A stretch of DNA of 46,411 nucleotides from Streptomyces monomycini (GCF_022271435.1 NZ_JAFIQY010000015.1:116518-162928); one strand, 5' to 3'. Shown: positions 15,560 to 25,059, numbered from the stretch's first letter. Numbers and translations: made by a program. The notes: generated by a model from the letters alone, not told the origin.

Positions 15560-16516
15560 TCAGGAAGCGCGAGGATCGAAGAACTTCAGCGCCGTCTGCT
15601 GGATACGGCTCTGGGCCGGCCAGTCCGCGTCCGGGCCCAGGACCAGGACGGCGAACTGGCGGCCGTCGGGGACGGTGAAGGCGCGGTCGGTGACGCGGGC
15701 GCGGACGCCGAGTTTCTCGCTGTCGTAGGCGTAGACGAGTTCGACGGTGCCGGAGCTGACGCCGACGTCCTTGGCTGGGCCCAGGCTCATCTCGACGTAT
15801 CCCGGCTTGTCGGCGAGGCTCTGAGAGGTGGTTTCGAGGGCTTGGAGGGGGGTGATGTCGGGCTCGGTGACCTCGAAGATCTGGAGGAGGTACCGCTCGT
15901 CGGGGGCAGTGTAGAAGACGCCGTCCGAGCGCTGGCTGCGCTGCCAGTTCTCCGGTACGGCCAGGGAGAAGCCGGCGCTGTCCCGGGCCAGGCGGTAGCC
16001 GGGCGGGACCGCACCCGAAGACGGACCGGACGAACCGGACGAGCTGCCCGCCCCCGGGCCGTCCGTGGCGGAGCCGGTCGGCGCGCCGGGCGGGGCGGTC
16101 GCCCCGTTCGGGCCCGTCGACGAGACCGCGGTCCCGGGATCGGTACGTACGGTGGTGTCGTCGCCGCCCCACAGCAGATAGCCGCCGCCGAACCCCACGG
16201 CGACCACGGCGGCCGCCGCGCCGACGACGAGCGGCGTCGGCCAGGTGCGCGGGCGGGTGGCGGACAGGCCCGTGCCGGGCGCCGCCGCCGGGTCGTGGCC
16301 CGGCGGGCGGGGCGGCGGGTAGGCGGGGAGGTGCGGCGCGTCGGCCGTGTCGTCGGTGAAGAAGCCCGCTTCCGGTGCGGACGCGGGGCCGGGTACGAAT
16401 CCGGGCTTGGGCGGCGGCGGGCCCGTGTACGGCGCGGGAGCCGGACCGCCGGTGTCCCAGCGCTGTTCCTCGTCGTTCCAGCGCACCCCGCCCGTGCCGC
16501 CCCCCTGCTCGCCCAT
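15560..16516 (-). CDS. membrane-anchored protein with Pro-rich N-terminus
   Basis: A protein of 318 residues, not recognised. Residues 1-92 are cytoplasmic, Pro/Ala/Gly-rich and include WNDEEQRWDTGG; one membrane segment lies at about 95-117; a Ser/Gly/Pro linker (120-167) leads to an outside domain of about 150 residues (from PPGYRLARDSAGFSLAVPEN to the end). That domain resembles the beta-rich folds common in actinobacterial envelope proteins, with PENWQRSQRSDGVFYTAPD. Its ATG at 16516 lies 2 bases after the stop of the RHIM-like small gene, so the two are coupled. This suggests that the outside domain belongs to the same signalling unit. It does not itself contain the IGDHNT motif. Confidence 0.8.
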   Translation of the reverse strand: MGEQGGGTGGVRWNDEEQRWDTGGPAPAPYTGPPPPKPGFVPGPASAPEAGFFTDDTADAPHLPAYPPPRPPGHDPAAAPGTGLSATRPRTWPTPLVVGAAAAVVAVGFGGGYLLWGGDDTTVRTDPGTAVSSTGPNGATAPPGAPTGSATDGPGAGSSSGSSGPSSGAVPPGYRLARDSAGFSLAVPENWQRSQRSDGVFYTAPDERYLLQIFEVTEPDITPLQALETTSQSLADKPGYVEMSLGPAKDVGVSSGTVELVYAYDSEKLGVRARVTDRAFTVPDGRQFAVLVLGPDADWPAQSRIQQTALKFFDPRAS

Positions 16517-16518
16517 GC

Positions 16519-16896
16519 TCAGCCTCCCAGCAGTGCGGCCACGGCCTGACCTACGGCGGCGCCCGACGCCAGCATGCCGGTGACCGCGCCCGCGTCGGCC
16601 AGCGCCGTGCGCAGCCGGTCCAGGCGGCCGGGTGCGGTGCGGCCGGTGGTCTCGATCTCTTCCTGCGCGTCGGCCAGTTCGGCGGTCAGCAGGGTGACCT
16701 GCGGGGTTTCGACGACCCTGGCCAGGTCTTCGCGCAACTGGCGTACGGCGGCGAGGAGTTCTTCGTGCGCGGGGTCGGTACCGGGACGGTCCGAGGTGTT
16801 CTCGTTGTGGGTGACCGTGTTGTGGTCGCCGATGGCGAAGGCGCCGTGCACCTCGCCGATGTGGATGCCGCGGTTGCGTTCGTCAGCCGTTGCCAT
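16519..16896 (-). CDS. small protein with N-terminal RHIM-like motif
   Basis: A protein of 125 residues with three parts. Residues 10-30 hold a beta-type motif with core FAIGDHNTVT (DNA 16810-16839). This closely follows the RHIM amyloid core pattern hydrophobic-x-hydrophobic-G-x-x-N-x-hydrophobic. Residues 43-80 are strongly helical (HEELLAAVRQLREDLARVVE, then TAELADAQEEIETT). The end (about 90-125) is a helix followed by a hydrophobic Gly/Ala-rich segment, VTGMLASGAAVGQAVAALLG, that could insert in a membrane. It lies 102 bases after the gene at 16999, which carries the same motif at its C-terminus. The ATG at 16896 was taken as start. I know of no assigned function; an amyloid-triggered effector is a hypothesis. 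Confidence 0.8.
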   Translation of the reverse strand: MATADERNRGIHIGEVHGAFAIGDHNTVTHNENTSDRPGTDPAHEELLAAVRQLREDLARVVETPQVTLLTAELADAQEEIETTGRTAPGRLDRLRTALADAGAVTGMLASGAAVGQAVAALLGG

Positions 16897-16998
16897 GTCT
16901 GCCTCCCCGTTCGTCCGCTGCGTTCGTCCGCCGTGGTGCCGTGTACGCCGGCCGTGGCCACGATTGTGCCTCGCCCCGGGCGGGCCCGTACCGGCGGT

Positions 16999-18897
16999 TC
17001 ACCGGCCCGCGTCCCCGGGCCCGGCGGGCCCGCCGGCAGCTCTGGGGGCTCCGCCTGCTCCCGCGCCCGCCGCCCCGCCGAGCCCTCCACTGCTGGTGAT
17101 CGTGTTGTGGTCGCCGATGCCGATGGCGCCCTGCGCCGACTCGATGAACACCCCGCCGTTGGTGACGTTGACGACCCGCTGCTCGAACTCGTAGGTCTGC
17201 CAGCCCGCTTCGTACAGCGCGCTCCGCACGCCGCCCGCCACCCGGTCCTGGATGCTCTTCAGGTAGCGGGTGACGTCCATCTCCTGGAAGAGCGAGGCGT
17301 CCCCGTCGGAGCCCAGTTCGCGCACCGAGGCCGCCGGGCCGTCCGACAGCGCGCCGCCGTGCCCGCCGGTGAGCAGGCTCCAGGCGGACACGAAGCCGCG
17401 CCACAGGCTCGTCACCGCGCGCCCGGCGGAGCGCGGGGTCTGCGCGAGGGCCCACACCGCCTTGCCGAACGGGTTGTTGCCGCGGTGGCGGTGGGCGATC
17501 CGGTCGGCCTCGCGGTACAGCGCGCGCACCGGCCACAGTACGTGCGGGGCAACCTCCAGCATGAGCATGCCGCCCTGCGTGTGGACCCGTACGAAGACCG
17601 TGGTGACGATGCCTTCGCCCCAGCCGCCGACCCGGACACGCAGGAAGTGCCGCCGGGTCTCGCCGCCCTCCTCCACCGCGCGGGCCCGGTGCGCGGCGAA
17701 GCCGTCGGGGCCGTACGGAGCGGCGTCACGGGACGGCAGCCCGGCCACCGGCAGGAAGACGCACTCGTCGATCTCCAGCTCGCGCAGCCGGTCCCGCACC
17801 GCGGCGGCGGCCCGCGGCGAACCGTGCGCCGAGGGCTCGCGGAGCGCCGCCACCAGCGGGATGACCCGCTGGAGGACGGTGTCGTTGTCCAGCGGCACCG
17901 GCCCGCCGGCGCCCCCGGCCGGGTCCGGCGCCGCGTCCTTGCGGGGCCGCAGTTCCACCGACAGCGACCAGGTCTCGTACGGGGTGCCCGCGCCGCAGAA
18001 CGGGCCGGCGGCGCGGTACATGACCAGCGGGCCGTGCTGCTCGGTACGGATGCGGTGGCGCAGCCGGTGGAAGCGCGCGCCCTCGGCCCGTTCGGCGGGG
18101 TCGGCGGCCACGTCCGGGAACCGGTCCCTGGACAGCTCGGTGGTCAAAACCTTGGCGATGTGGCTCTGCTGGGCGCCGACGGCCCAGGCCAGGACGAAGG
18201 GGAGCGCGAGGGCGACCCAGACGTGGAGGTGCTGCGCCGCGTACAGGTGCAGCCCGAAGAGGCCGGTCGGCTGGAACAGCAGCAGCGGGTCGACGGGCAG
18301 GTTGGCGATGCCGCCGGAGTAGGCGCTCGCCGATGCGCCGGAGCCCCCGAAGGCCATGGTCAGCAGGGCCACGGCCGCCAGTACCAGGCTGAGCCGCCCG
18401 TACCAGCGCAGCAGCCAGCCCACGAACCGCCGGTACCAGGGCGGGTGCGCGGCGCGGCCCCGTGCGAAGGAGGCCAGCGAGAGCAGCAGCACCGGCAGCA
18501 GGTAGAGCAGGGTCAGGCCGGAGGAGAGCGGGACGGACACGATCCACAGCAGCAGGACGGCGGCGGCCCAGGCCAGTTCCATGCGGCGGGCGCGCAGCGC
18601 GTGGGCCAGCACGCGGGCCGCGTCGAAGCCCGGTGACGGGGCCGCGACGCGCTCTTCGTGGACGTACAGCTCGTCGATCACCGCGTCGCGGTAGGCGGGG
18701 TCGAGGTAGGTGCCGGCGCACAGCAGCCGGGTGGCCTCGCTGGCGCCGGGGGGCCGGGGGTCCGGGGCGTGCGGGGGGTCCGGGGCGTGCGGGCCGCTCT
18801 GTGAGCCGGAGTGCGAGCCGGTTGGCGAGCCGGAGTGCGAGCCCGACTGCGGTCCGGGCTGCGAGCCCGACTGCTGCGGCGCGTGCGGATGCGTCAC
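16999..18897 (-). CDS. large membrane protein with C-terminal RHIM-like motif
   Basis: A protein of 632 residues, not recognised. The first 50 residues are a Gly/Ser/Gln/Pro-rich repeat (GSHSGS, GSQSGP). After a short soluble part there are about four membrane segments (108-122, 127-145, 169-184, 217-241). A cytoplasmic region of some 350 residues follows. Near the end come a helix (MDVTRYLKSIQDRVAGGV) and the motif IGIGDHNTIT (592-601, DNA 17095-17124), then a Gly/Ala-rich tail. The motif copies the one in the next gene, including an identical 18-base DNA string. I chose the GTG at 18897, which follows a G-run that can pair with the ribosome; a TTG at 18918 is the alternative. It may act as sensor or receptor. 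Confidence 0.82.
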   Translation of the reverse strand: MTHPHAPQQSGSQPGPQSGSHSGSPTGSHSGSQSGPHAPDPPHAPDPRPPGASEATRLLCAGTYLDPAYRDAVIDELYVHEERVAAPSPGFDAARVLAHALRARRMELAWAAAVLLLWIVSVPLSSGLTLLYLLPVLLLSLASFARGRAAHPPWYRRFVGWLLRWYGRLSLVLAAVALLTMAFGGSGASASAYSGGIANLPVDPLLLFQPTGLFGLHLYAAQHLHVWVALALPFVLAWAVGAQQSHIAKVLTTELSRDRFPDVAADPAERAEGARFHRLRHRIRTEQHGPLVMYRAAGPFCGAGTPYETWSLSVELRPRKDAAPDPAGGAGGPVPLDNDTVLQRVIPLVAALREPSAHGSPRAAAAVRDRLRELEIDECVFLPVAGLPSRDAAPYGPDGFAAHRARAVEEGGETRRHFLRVRVGGWGEGIVTTVFVRVHTQGGMLMLEVAPHVLWPVRALYREADRIAHRHRGNNPFGKAVWALAQTPRSAGRAVTSLWRGFVSAWSLLTGGHGGALSDGPAASVRELGSDGDASLFQEMDVTRYLKSIQDRVAGGVRSALYEAGWQTYEFEQRVVNVTNGGVFIESAQGAIGIGDHNTITSSGGLGGAAGAGAGGAPRAAGGPAGPGDAGR

Positions 18898-19042
18898 CTG
18901 GTTCCCCCCGGGTGGCAACAGCCCGTACGGACGGGCGGGTTGCGTGTCATGAACGCCGCAGCATAAAGGAGGCCGGTGAGCCGTGCCAGGCGCTTGCCCG
19001 GAAGATCACACCAAGGTGTGACACCGGGGGCGGACAGGAACG

Positions 19043-19086
19043 CCGGAGCCCGTACGGAACCCCGAAGGGTTCCGTACGGGCTCCGG
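19043..19086 (-). terminator. perfect 20-bp hairpin, C(UUCG)G loop
   Basis: Bases 19043-19062 and 19067-19086 are exact reverse complements around CGAA. On the minus strand this gives a UUCG loop closed by C-G, the same design as the hairpin at 5268-5307. It lies 37 bases after the mdh stop codon, ends the mdh message and insulates the gene at 16999-18897. Confidence 0.92.
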
Positions 19087-19123
19087 TCGTGCGGGCGCGT
19101 CGGAGGGCGCCGCCCTCAGCAGG

Positions 19124-20113
<990 letters not shown>

Positions 20114-20530
20114 GGCGATCTCCTGCGCGCTGTTTTCTGGGGGCCGAGCCCCCGTGCCGCGTAGGTGGCGGTGGGAACCCCTGCCCATGTACCGAGATCT
20201 CTTGGTGTCGAGAGACCCGGCCGCCAGGCTATCGGACCGCCGCGGCGCACCGCCCCCGGGCCGGTGTGGAACGCCTCACCGGCCGGCCAGCGGGCCCCCG
20301 CGGATGCGGGGCGGGCGGCCGTCCGCTCAAGGAGGGGGGAGCGCGGACGGCCGCCCGGTGATGCCGCACCCGTGGGGGGTCATTGATGCCCCTGCCCCGG
20401 ATCCGCGCGGGCAATCCCCCTCATCGCGGATCTTCTCGCTACGGGTGGTATGCGGCGTACATCCTGGTACGTACCGACTGTTGGCGGCGTCCCGATCGGC
20501 TACGACGGCCCGCCGCCGCCCCGGGGCGCC
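20114..20530. other. 417-base gap between mdh and the DUF2690 gene
   Basis: I see no supportable gene. The part next to mdh should hold its promoter. The part near 20312-20357 holds a hairpin. Open frames that cross this gap are chance products of the GC content. Confidence 0.6.
20312..20357 (-). terminator. 15-bp hairpin after the DUF2690 gene
   Basis: Bases 20312-20326 and 20343-20357 are exact reverse complements, with a 16-base purine-rich loop. It lies about 170 bases beyond the DUF2690 stop on the minus strand, so it may end that transcript; the distance and loop size leave room for another role. Confidence 0.5.
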
Positions 20531-21994
20531 TCACCCGGTGGCCTGCCCCGTACCCGTACCCGTACCCGATCCCGAACTTGATCCCGACCCGGTTCCCGCT
20601 CCCGAACCCGACCCCGCCGGCACCGGCTTCGCGCAGCCCTTCCCGCCCGCCGTGGTCGTCCCGCACGCGGTGACCTTGGCCGGGTCCCCGGACACCGGGA
20701 CCATCGCGGTGTACGCGTCGCCGTCCTGCCCGGCGGCGGCCTTCTCGGTCCGGCCCGCCGAACTGATCGACGCCTCGTCGCCCGGCGCGGCCCCGGTGAT
20801 ACGGGCCCAGGCGGCGCCGCACACCTTGCTGTAGCGCACCTCTATCAGGGAGCTTCCGGCGAATCCGCGCGACGGACTGGTGGCGTTCCGGCCGCCGCAC
20901 CCCATCGCCTCGGGGTCCTTGCCCGCGCAGTCCGCCCCGGCACACTTCACGCCCGCCGGCAGCACCGGCTTCTTGCTGGGGGACGCCGACGGCGCGGGCG
21001 TGGCCTGCTTGCCTTCCTCGCCGCCGCCGATGTCGAGCAGCAGCACCGCGGCGGCGATCACCAGCAGCGCACCGACGACGCCCGCCAGGAACATGGTCAC
21101 GCGCCGGCGCCGGAGCTGCCGGTCGGTGTCGTCCGGAGGGCCCGCGGGCGGCACTGACCCCGCCGGGTGACGCGCCACTTCAGGACCCGTCGTGCGGCCG
21201 CCGGTGCCCTGCCGCGGCACGTCGTACGGAGATGCCTCGTGGCGGGGCGGCGGAGGCACGGGGGCGGCGTCCGGGTCGGCGGTCAGGCGGGGCCAGGCCA
21301 TCCGGTCCGGCCGGTCCGGCCGCTCGGTGTCGCCGGAGTCCTTCGCGACCGGCTTCAGCGGCGTCGTGCCCGGTGACGCGGGCGGTGCGGCCGGGGAGGC
21401 AGGCGGCGCAAGCGGGGAAGTGGGCGACGCGGCCGGGGAGGCGGGCGGTGCGGCCGGGGACGCTGCCATGCCGGGGAAGTCCGCGGCGGACGGCAGTTCG
21501 TCGCCGCGCTGCGGCGGCGCGGCGGGCGTCGGCGCCTGCCCGGACCCTCCGCCCTGCTCTTCGCCCTTCGCCCCGCCCTCGGCGTCCCGGTCCTTGGCCT
21601 TGGTCTTGGCCTTCTCCTTGATACGGGACTTGGCCGGCTTGCCCGGCGCCGGCCCGAACTCCCCCAGCGCGGCACGCGCCTGGGCCACCCGGATCGCCTC
21701 CATGGTGACGTCGTGCCGCATCTCCGAGCGGCTCCATGCGCGTTCGGCCAGTTCCCACAGGGTGGTGAGGTGACCGGTGTGCGTGCCGGTCGCCTCGGCC
21801 AGCGCGATCACGGCGCGCTGCGGCGGCAACAGCCGTCCGTTGAGGTAGCGCTCCCACGAGGTCTTGCTGTACCCGGTGCGGTCCGCGACCGCGGCGACAC
21901 TCAGGCCGCTGCGCTCCACGAGTCCGCGCAGTTGCCCGGCGAACTCCTTGACCTGCGGGTCGAGTTCTTCCGGTAGCGCCCTCCAGCGAGGCAT
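20531..21994 (-). CDS. XRE-type HTH membrane protein with DUF2690 domain
   Basis: A protein of 487 residues. Residues about 17-70 are an XRE helix-turn-helix (LRGLVERSGLSVAAVADRTG, then SWERYLNGRLLPPQRAVIALAEATG). A long Lys-rich and then Pro/Ala-rich linker (115-300) contains many PAAPPASP-like units. A single membrane segment (about 305-325: MFLAGVVGALLVIAAAVLLL) leads to an outside DUF2690 domain with four or more cysteines (VKCAGADCAGKDPEAMGCGG, YSKVCGAAWARI, KVTACGTTT) and a Gly/Ser/Thr-rich tail of about 35 residues. Such proteins connect a cytoplasmic DNA-binding domain with a disulphide-rich outside domain, as if a surface signal reached DNA directly. The start is the ATG at 21994. 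Bases 21995-22290 hold its promoter and nothing else that I recognise. Confidence 0.88.
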   Translation of the reverse strand: MPRWRALPEELDPQVKEFAGQLRGLVERSGLSVAAVADRTGYSKTSWERYLNGRLLPPQRAVIALAEATGTHTGHLTTLWELAERAWSRSEMRHDVTMEAIRVAQARAALGEFGPAPGKPAKSRIKEKAKTKAKDRDAEGGAKGEEQGGGSGQAPTPAAPPQRGDELPSAADFPGMAASPAAPPASPAASPTSPLAPPASPAAPPASPGTTPLKPVAKDSGDTERPDRPDRMAWPRLTADPDAAPVPPPPRHEASPYDVPRQGTGGRTTGPEVARHPAGSVPPAGPPDDTDRQLRRRRVTMFLAGVVGALLVIAAAVLLLDIGGGEEGKQATPAPSASPSKKPVLPAGVKCAGADCAGKDPEAMGCGGRNATSPSRGFAGSSLIEVRYSKVCGAAWARITGAAPGDEASISSAGRTEKAAAGQDGDAYTAMVPVSGDPAKVTACGTTTAGGKGCAKPVPAGSGSGAGTGSGSSSGSGTGTGTGQATG

Positions 21995-22290
21995 TGCCTC
22001 CCCCTAACCCCCCGTGTGCGCCTGGTTGCGCCTGTCGAGTGCTCTGGTGTTCCACTCCTTCGCCGGGGCGCGACCCCCGCGGCCCGCCCGGCCGTCACTC
22101 AAAGAGATGCTCAGAGCCAGGATGCCAGTTCCCTTCTCCCGGGCGCACGGGAGCGTTCGGGTACCGGACACGCGGACGTGCGCGCCCGTACACTTCCGCC
22201 CTCCCCGCTCCGGCCGCGCCGTGCACGTCCCCGCCCGCCCGGCCGCCGCCCGCCTCCAGGACCCCGCCGGGCCCAGGCCCTCAGGGCGCC

Positions 22291-23511
22291 TCAGCTGTCG
22301 GCCATCGCCTTCTGCAACCCGATGTCGAGCGCGTCCAGGAACTCCTCCGTGGTCAGGTACGGCTGGTTCGCCGAGACGAGCAGCGCCAGGTCCTTGGTCA
22401 TGCGGCCGCCCTCGACCGTCTCCACGCAGACCCGCTCCAAGGTCCGGGCGAACCGGACGACTTCGGGGGTCTGGTCCAGTGCGCCGCGGTGGGCCAGGCC
22501 GCGGGTCCACGCGAAGACCGAGGCGATCGGGTTGGTGGAGGTGGACTTGCCCTGCTGGTGGCGGCGGTAGTGCCGGGTCACCGTGCCGTGGGCGGCCTCG
22601 GTCTGCACGGTCCGGCCGTCGGCGGACATCAGGACCGAGGTCATCAGGCCGGGTGCGCCGAACCCCTGGGCCACCACGGCGGACTGGACGTCACCGTCGT
22701 AGTTCTTGCAGGCCCAGACGTAACCGCCCGGCCACTTGAGCGCCGCGGCGGCCATGGTGTCGATCAGCCGGTGTTCGTAGGTCAGGCCGCGGGCGTCGAA
22801 TTCGGCCTTGAACTCGGCGTCGAACACCGCTTGGAAGAGTTCCCTGAACCGGCCGTCGTACTTCTTGAGGACGGTGTTCTTGGTGGACAGGTACACCGGG
22901 TACGAGCGGGCCAGGCCGTAACGGAAGGCGGCGCGCGCGAAGTCGCGGACCGACGCGTCGTGGTTGTACATGGCGAGTGCGACGCCCGGCCCGGGGAAGT
23001 CGTGGACCTCCAGCTCGACCGGGTCGCCGCCGTCCCGGGGCGTGTAGGTCAGGGTGAGGGTGCCGGGGCCCGGGATCCTGAGGTCGGTGGCGCGGTACTG
23101 GTCGCCGAAGGCGTGCCGGCCGACGACGACGGGCTCGGTCCAGCCCGGTACGGGCCGCGGCAGGTTCGCCATGATGATCGGCTCGCGGAAGAGGGCCCCG
23201 CCGAGGACATCGCGGAGGGTGGCGCCGGGCGAGCGGTACATCGCCTTCAGCCCGTACTCCTCGACCCGCGCCTCGTCCGGGGTGATGGTGGCGCACTTGA
23301 CGCCGACGCCGTACCGCTCGATCGCGTGCGCGGCGTCCACGGTGACCTGGTCACCGGTGGCGTCGCGGTGCTCGATGCCGAGATCGAAGTACTCCAGGCC
23401 GACGTCGAGGTGGGGCAGGACCAGCCGGTCCCTGATGGACGACCAGATGACGCGGGTCATCTCGTCGCCGTCCAGCTCGACGACGGGCCGGGCAACCTTG
23501 ATCTTGGCCAT
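22291..23511 (-). CDS. icd: NADP-dependent isocitrate dehydrogenase (dimeric type)
   Basis: An enzyme of 406 residues that oxidatively decarboxylates isocitrate to 2-oxoglutarate with NADP. Landmarks are ELDGDEMTRVIW near the start, CATITPDEARVEEYG, the substrate loop SPGATLRDVL, LSTKNTVLKKYDG, and the cofactor region EAAHGTVTRHYR followed by STNPIASVFAW. This is the homodimeric class shared with eukaryotic cytosolic and mycobacterial Icd1 enzymes. It is not the monomeric 740-residue class that I recall for Streptomyces coelicolor. The ATG at 23511 is the natural start; the open frame further up is Arg/Pro-rich and not credible. It is 103 bases from the DUF3017 gene, on the same strand. Confidence 0.95.
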   Translation of the reverse strand: MAKIKVARPVVELDGDEMTRVIWSSIRDRLVLPHLDVGLEYFDLGIEHRDATGDQVTVDAAHAIERYGVGVKCATITPDEARVEEYGLKAMYRSPGATLRDVLGGALFREPIIMANLPRPVPGWTEPVVVGRHAFGDQYRATDLRIPGPGTLTLTYTPRDGGDPVELEVHDFPGPGVALAMYNHDASVRDFARAAFRYGLARSYPVYLSTKNTVLKKYDGRFRELFQAVFDAEFKAEFDARGLTYEHRLIDTMAAAALKWPGGYVWACKNYDGDVQSAVVAQGFGAPGLMTSVLMSADGRTVQTEAAHGTVTRHYRRHQQGKSTSTNPIASVFAWTRGLAHRGALDQTPEVVRFARTLERVCVETVEGGRMTKDLALLVSANQPYLTTEEFLDALDIGLQKAMADS

Positions 23512-23614
23512 GAAGCGCCAAGCTACCCGGCGGCGGACGCCGCGGCCGCCCCTGAGGGGCGGCGCGCGGGCGGACGTCACGCGAATGGCGTGCGGGAGCC
23601 GGTGCGGCCCCGGC

Positions 23615-24043
23615 TCACCACACCGTGAGGTGCACCAGGTCGTCCAGGAACGAGATCTTCAGCCACGGCTTGGGCTGCGCCATCAGGGCCAGCAGGACGA
23701 TGGCCAGGCCCAGCCCGCCGTACGTCGCCATGTCCGTGAAGCGGGACCGTACGGCCAGCATGCCCACCTTCGGCAGCACCCGCCGCAGCACCGCTCCGCC
23801 CAGCAGGGACAGGCCGATCAGGAGCGTGCCGATACGGAAGCCGTCGAGGGCGACGATGAACAGCCCGAGGGCCACCCCGCCCATGACGGCCAGCAGCGGC
23901 CACTGCCGGGCGGGCGGGGCGGCGCTGCCGGGCGCGGTACGGGCGCCGCCCTCCGGCCGTGCGGTGTCGGTGGTGATCCGCGGGAAGCGGCGCGAGGGCC
24001 GCTGCGGCTCGGAGGCGCCTTCCGCGTGCGCTTCGGCACTCAT
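23615..24043 (-). CDS. DUF3017 membrane protein
   Basis: A protein of 142 residues. The first 45 are polar (SEPQRPSRRFPRITTDTARP). Three membrane segments follow (about 48-65, 68-86 and 107-125), with a basic loop VLRRVLPKVGMLAVRSRFTD, and the end is LKISFLDDLVHLTVW. This matches DUF3017, an actinobacterial family of unknown function that is commonly found next to folD, as here (63 bases away, same strand). The start is the ATG at 24043. Confidence 0.85.
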   Translation of the reverse strand: MSAEAHAEGASEPQRPSRRFPRITTDTARPEGGARTAPGSAAPPARQWPLLAVMGGVALGLFIVALDGFRIGTLLIGLSLLGGAVLRRVLPKVGMLAVRSRFTDMATYGGLGLAIVLLALMAQPKPWLKISFLDDLVHLTVW

Positions 24044-24106
24044 GGGTGGCTGTCCCTTTCCCTGTCCGTTGTCCCTGTCCGATGTGGTGCCGTGGGGGCC
24101 GCCGGC

Positions 24107-24961
24107 TCAGCCCGCGGCGCGCTCGGCCGCCTCGACGACGTTGACCAGCAGCTGGGCGCGGGTCATCGGGCCCACGCCGCCCGGGTTCGGGGAGATCCAG
24201 CCGGCCACCTCGGCGACGCCGGGGTGCACATCGCCGACGATCTTGCCGTGCTCGTCCCGGCTGACACCGACGTCCAGCACGGCCGCGCCCGGCTTGACGT
24301 CCTCCGGCTTGATGATGTGCGGCACCCCGGCGGCCGCCACGACGATGTCGGCCTGCTTGAGCTGCGCGGCCAGGTCACGGGTGCCGGTGTGGCACTGGGT
24401 GACGGTGGCGTTCTCGGACTTGCGGGTCAGCAGCAGCGGGATGGAACGCCCGACGGTGATGCCGCGGCCGACCACGACCACATGCGCCCCGTTGATCGTC
24501 ACACCGTGGTGGCGGAGCAGCTGGATGATGCCGTACGGGGTGCAGGGCAGCGGCCCCTCGATGCCGAGCACCAGACGGCCCAGGCTCACCGGGTGCAGGC
24601 CGTCGGCGTCCTTGGCCGGGTCCATCAGTTCCAGGACGCGGTGGGTGTCGATGCCCTTGGGGAGCGGCAGTTGGACGATGTAGCCGGTGCAGGCCGGGTC
24701 CTCGTTCAGCTCCCGTACGACGGCCTCGATCTCCTCCTGCGTGGCGGTGTCCGGCAGTTCCTTCTGGATGGAGGCGATGCCGACCTGGGCGCAGTCGCGG
24801 TGCTTGCCGTTGACGTACCAGCGGCTGCCCGGGTCGTCACCGACCAGGAGGGTGCCGAGTCCGGGCGTGACGCCCCGGGCCTTCAGTGCCTCCACACGGA
24901 CGGCGAGTTCGGACTTGATCGCGGCGGCGGTGGCCTTGCCATCGAGAATCTGGGCGCTCAT
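24107..24961 (-). CDS. folD: bifunctional methylene-THF dehydrogenase / methenyl-THF cyclohydrolase
   Basis: An enzyme of 284 residues that converts 5,10-methylene-THF to 10-formyl-THF in two steps with NADP. Landmarks are the catalytic Lys in YVNGKHRDC, GYIVQLPLPKGID, PCTPYGIIQLL, and the cofactor region VVVGRGITVGRSIPLLL; the C-terminal signature PNPGGVGPMTRAQLL is intact. 10-formyl-THF is the substrate of both PurN and PurH, encoded about 2-4 kb away. The ATG at 24961 begins the gene; its upstream region is shared with the divergent RDD gene. Confidence 0.97.
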   Translation of the reverse strand: MSAQILDGKATAAAIKSELAVRVEALKARGVTPGLGTLLVGDDPGSRWYVNGKHRDCAQVGIASIQKELPDTATQEEIEAVVRELNEDPACTGYIVQLPLPKGIDTHRVLELMDPAKDADGLHPVSLGRLVLGIEGPLPCTPYGIIQLLRHHGVTINGAHVVVVGRGITVGRSIPLLLTRKSENATVTQCHTGTRDLAAQLKQADIVVAAAGVPHIIKPEDVKPGAAVLDVGVSRDEHGKIVGDVHPGVAEVAGWISPNPGGVGPMTRAQLLVNVVEAAERAAG

Positions 24962-25059
24962 ACCCCCATCCTCCCGGATGAAGCCTCTCCCGTTCCAATC
25001 AGGGCGCCCTGTCGGGGCACGCTATGGCCGCCGACAAGAGCGATGACCGGAGATGACCG

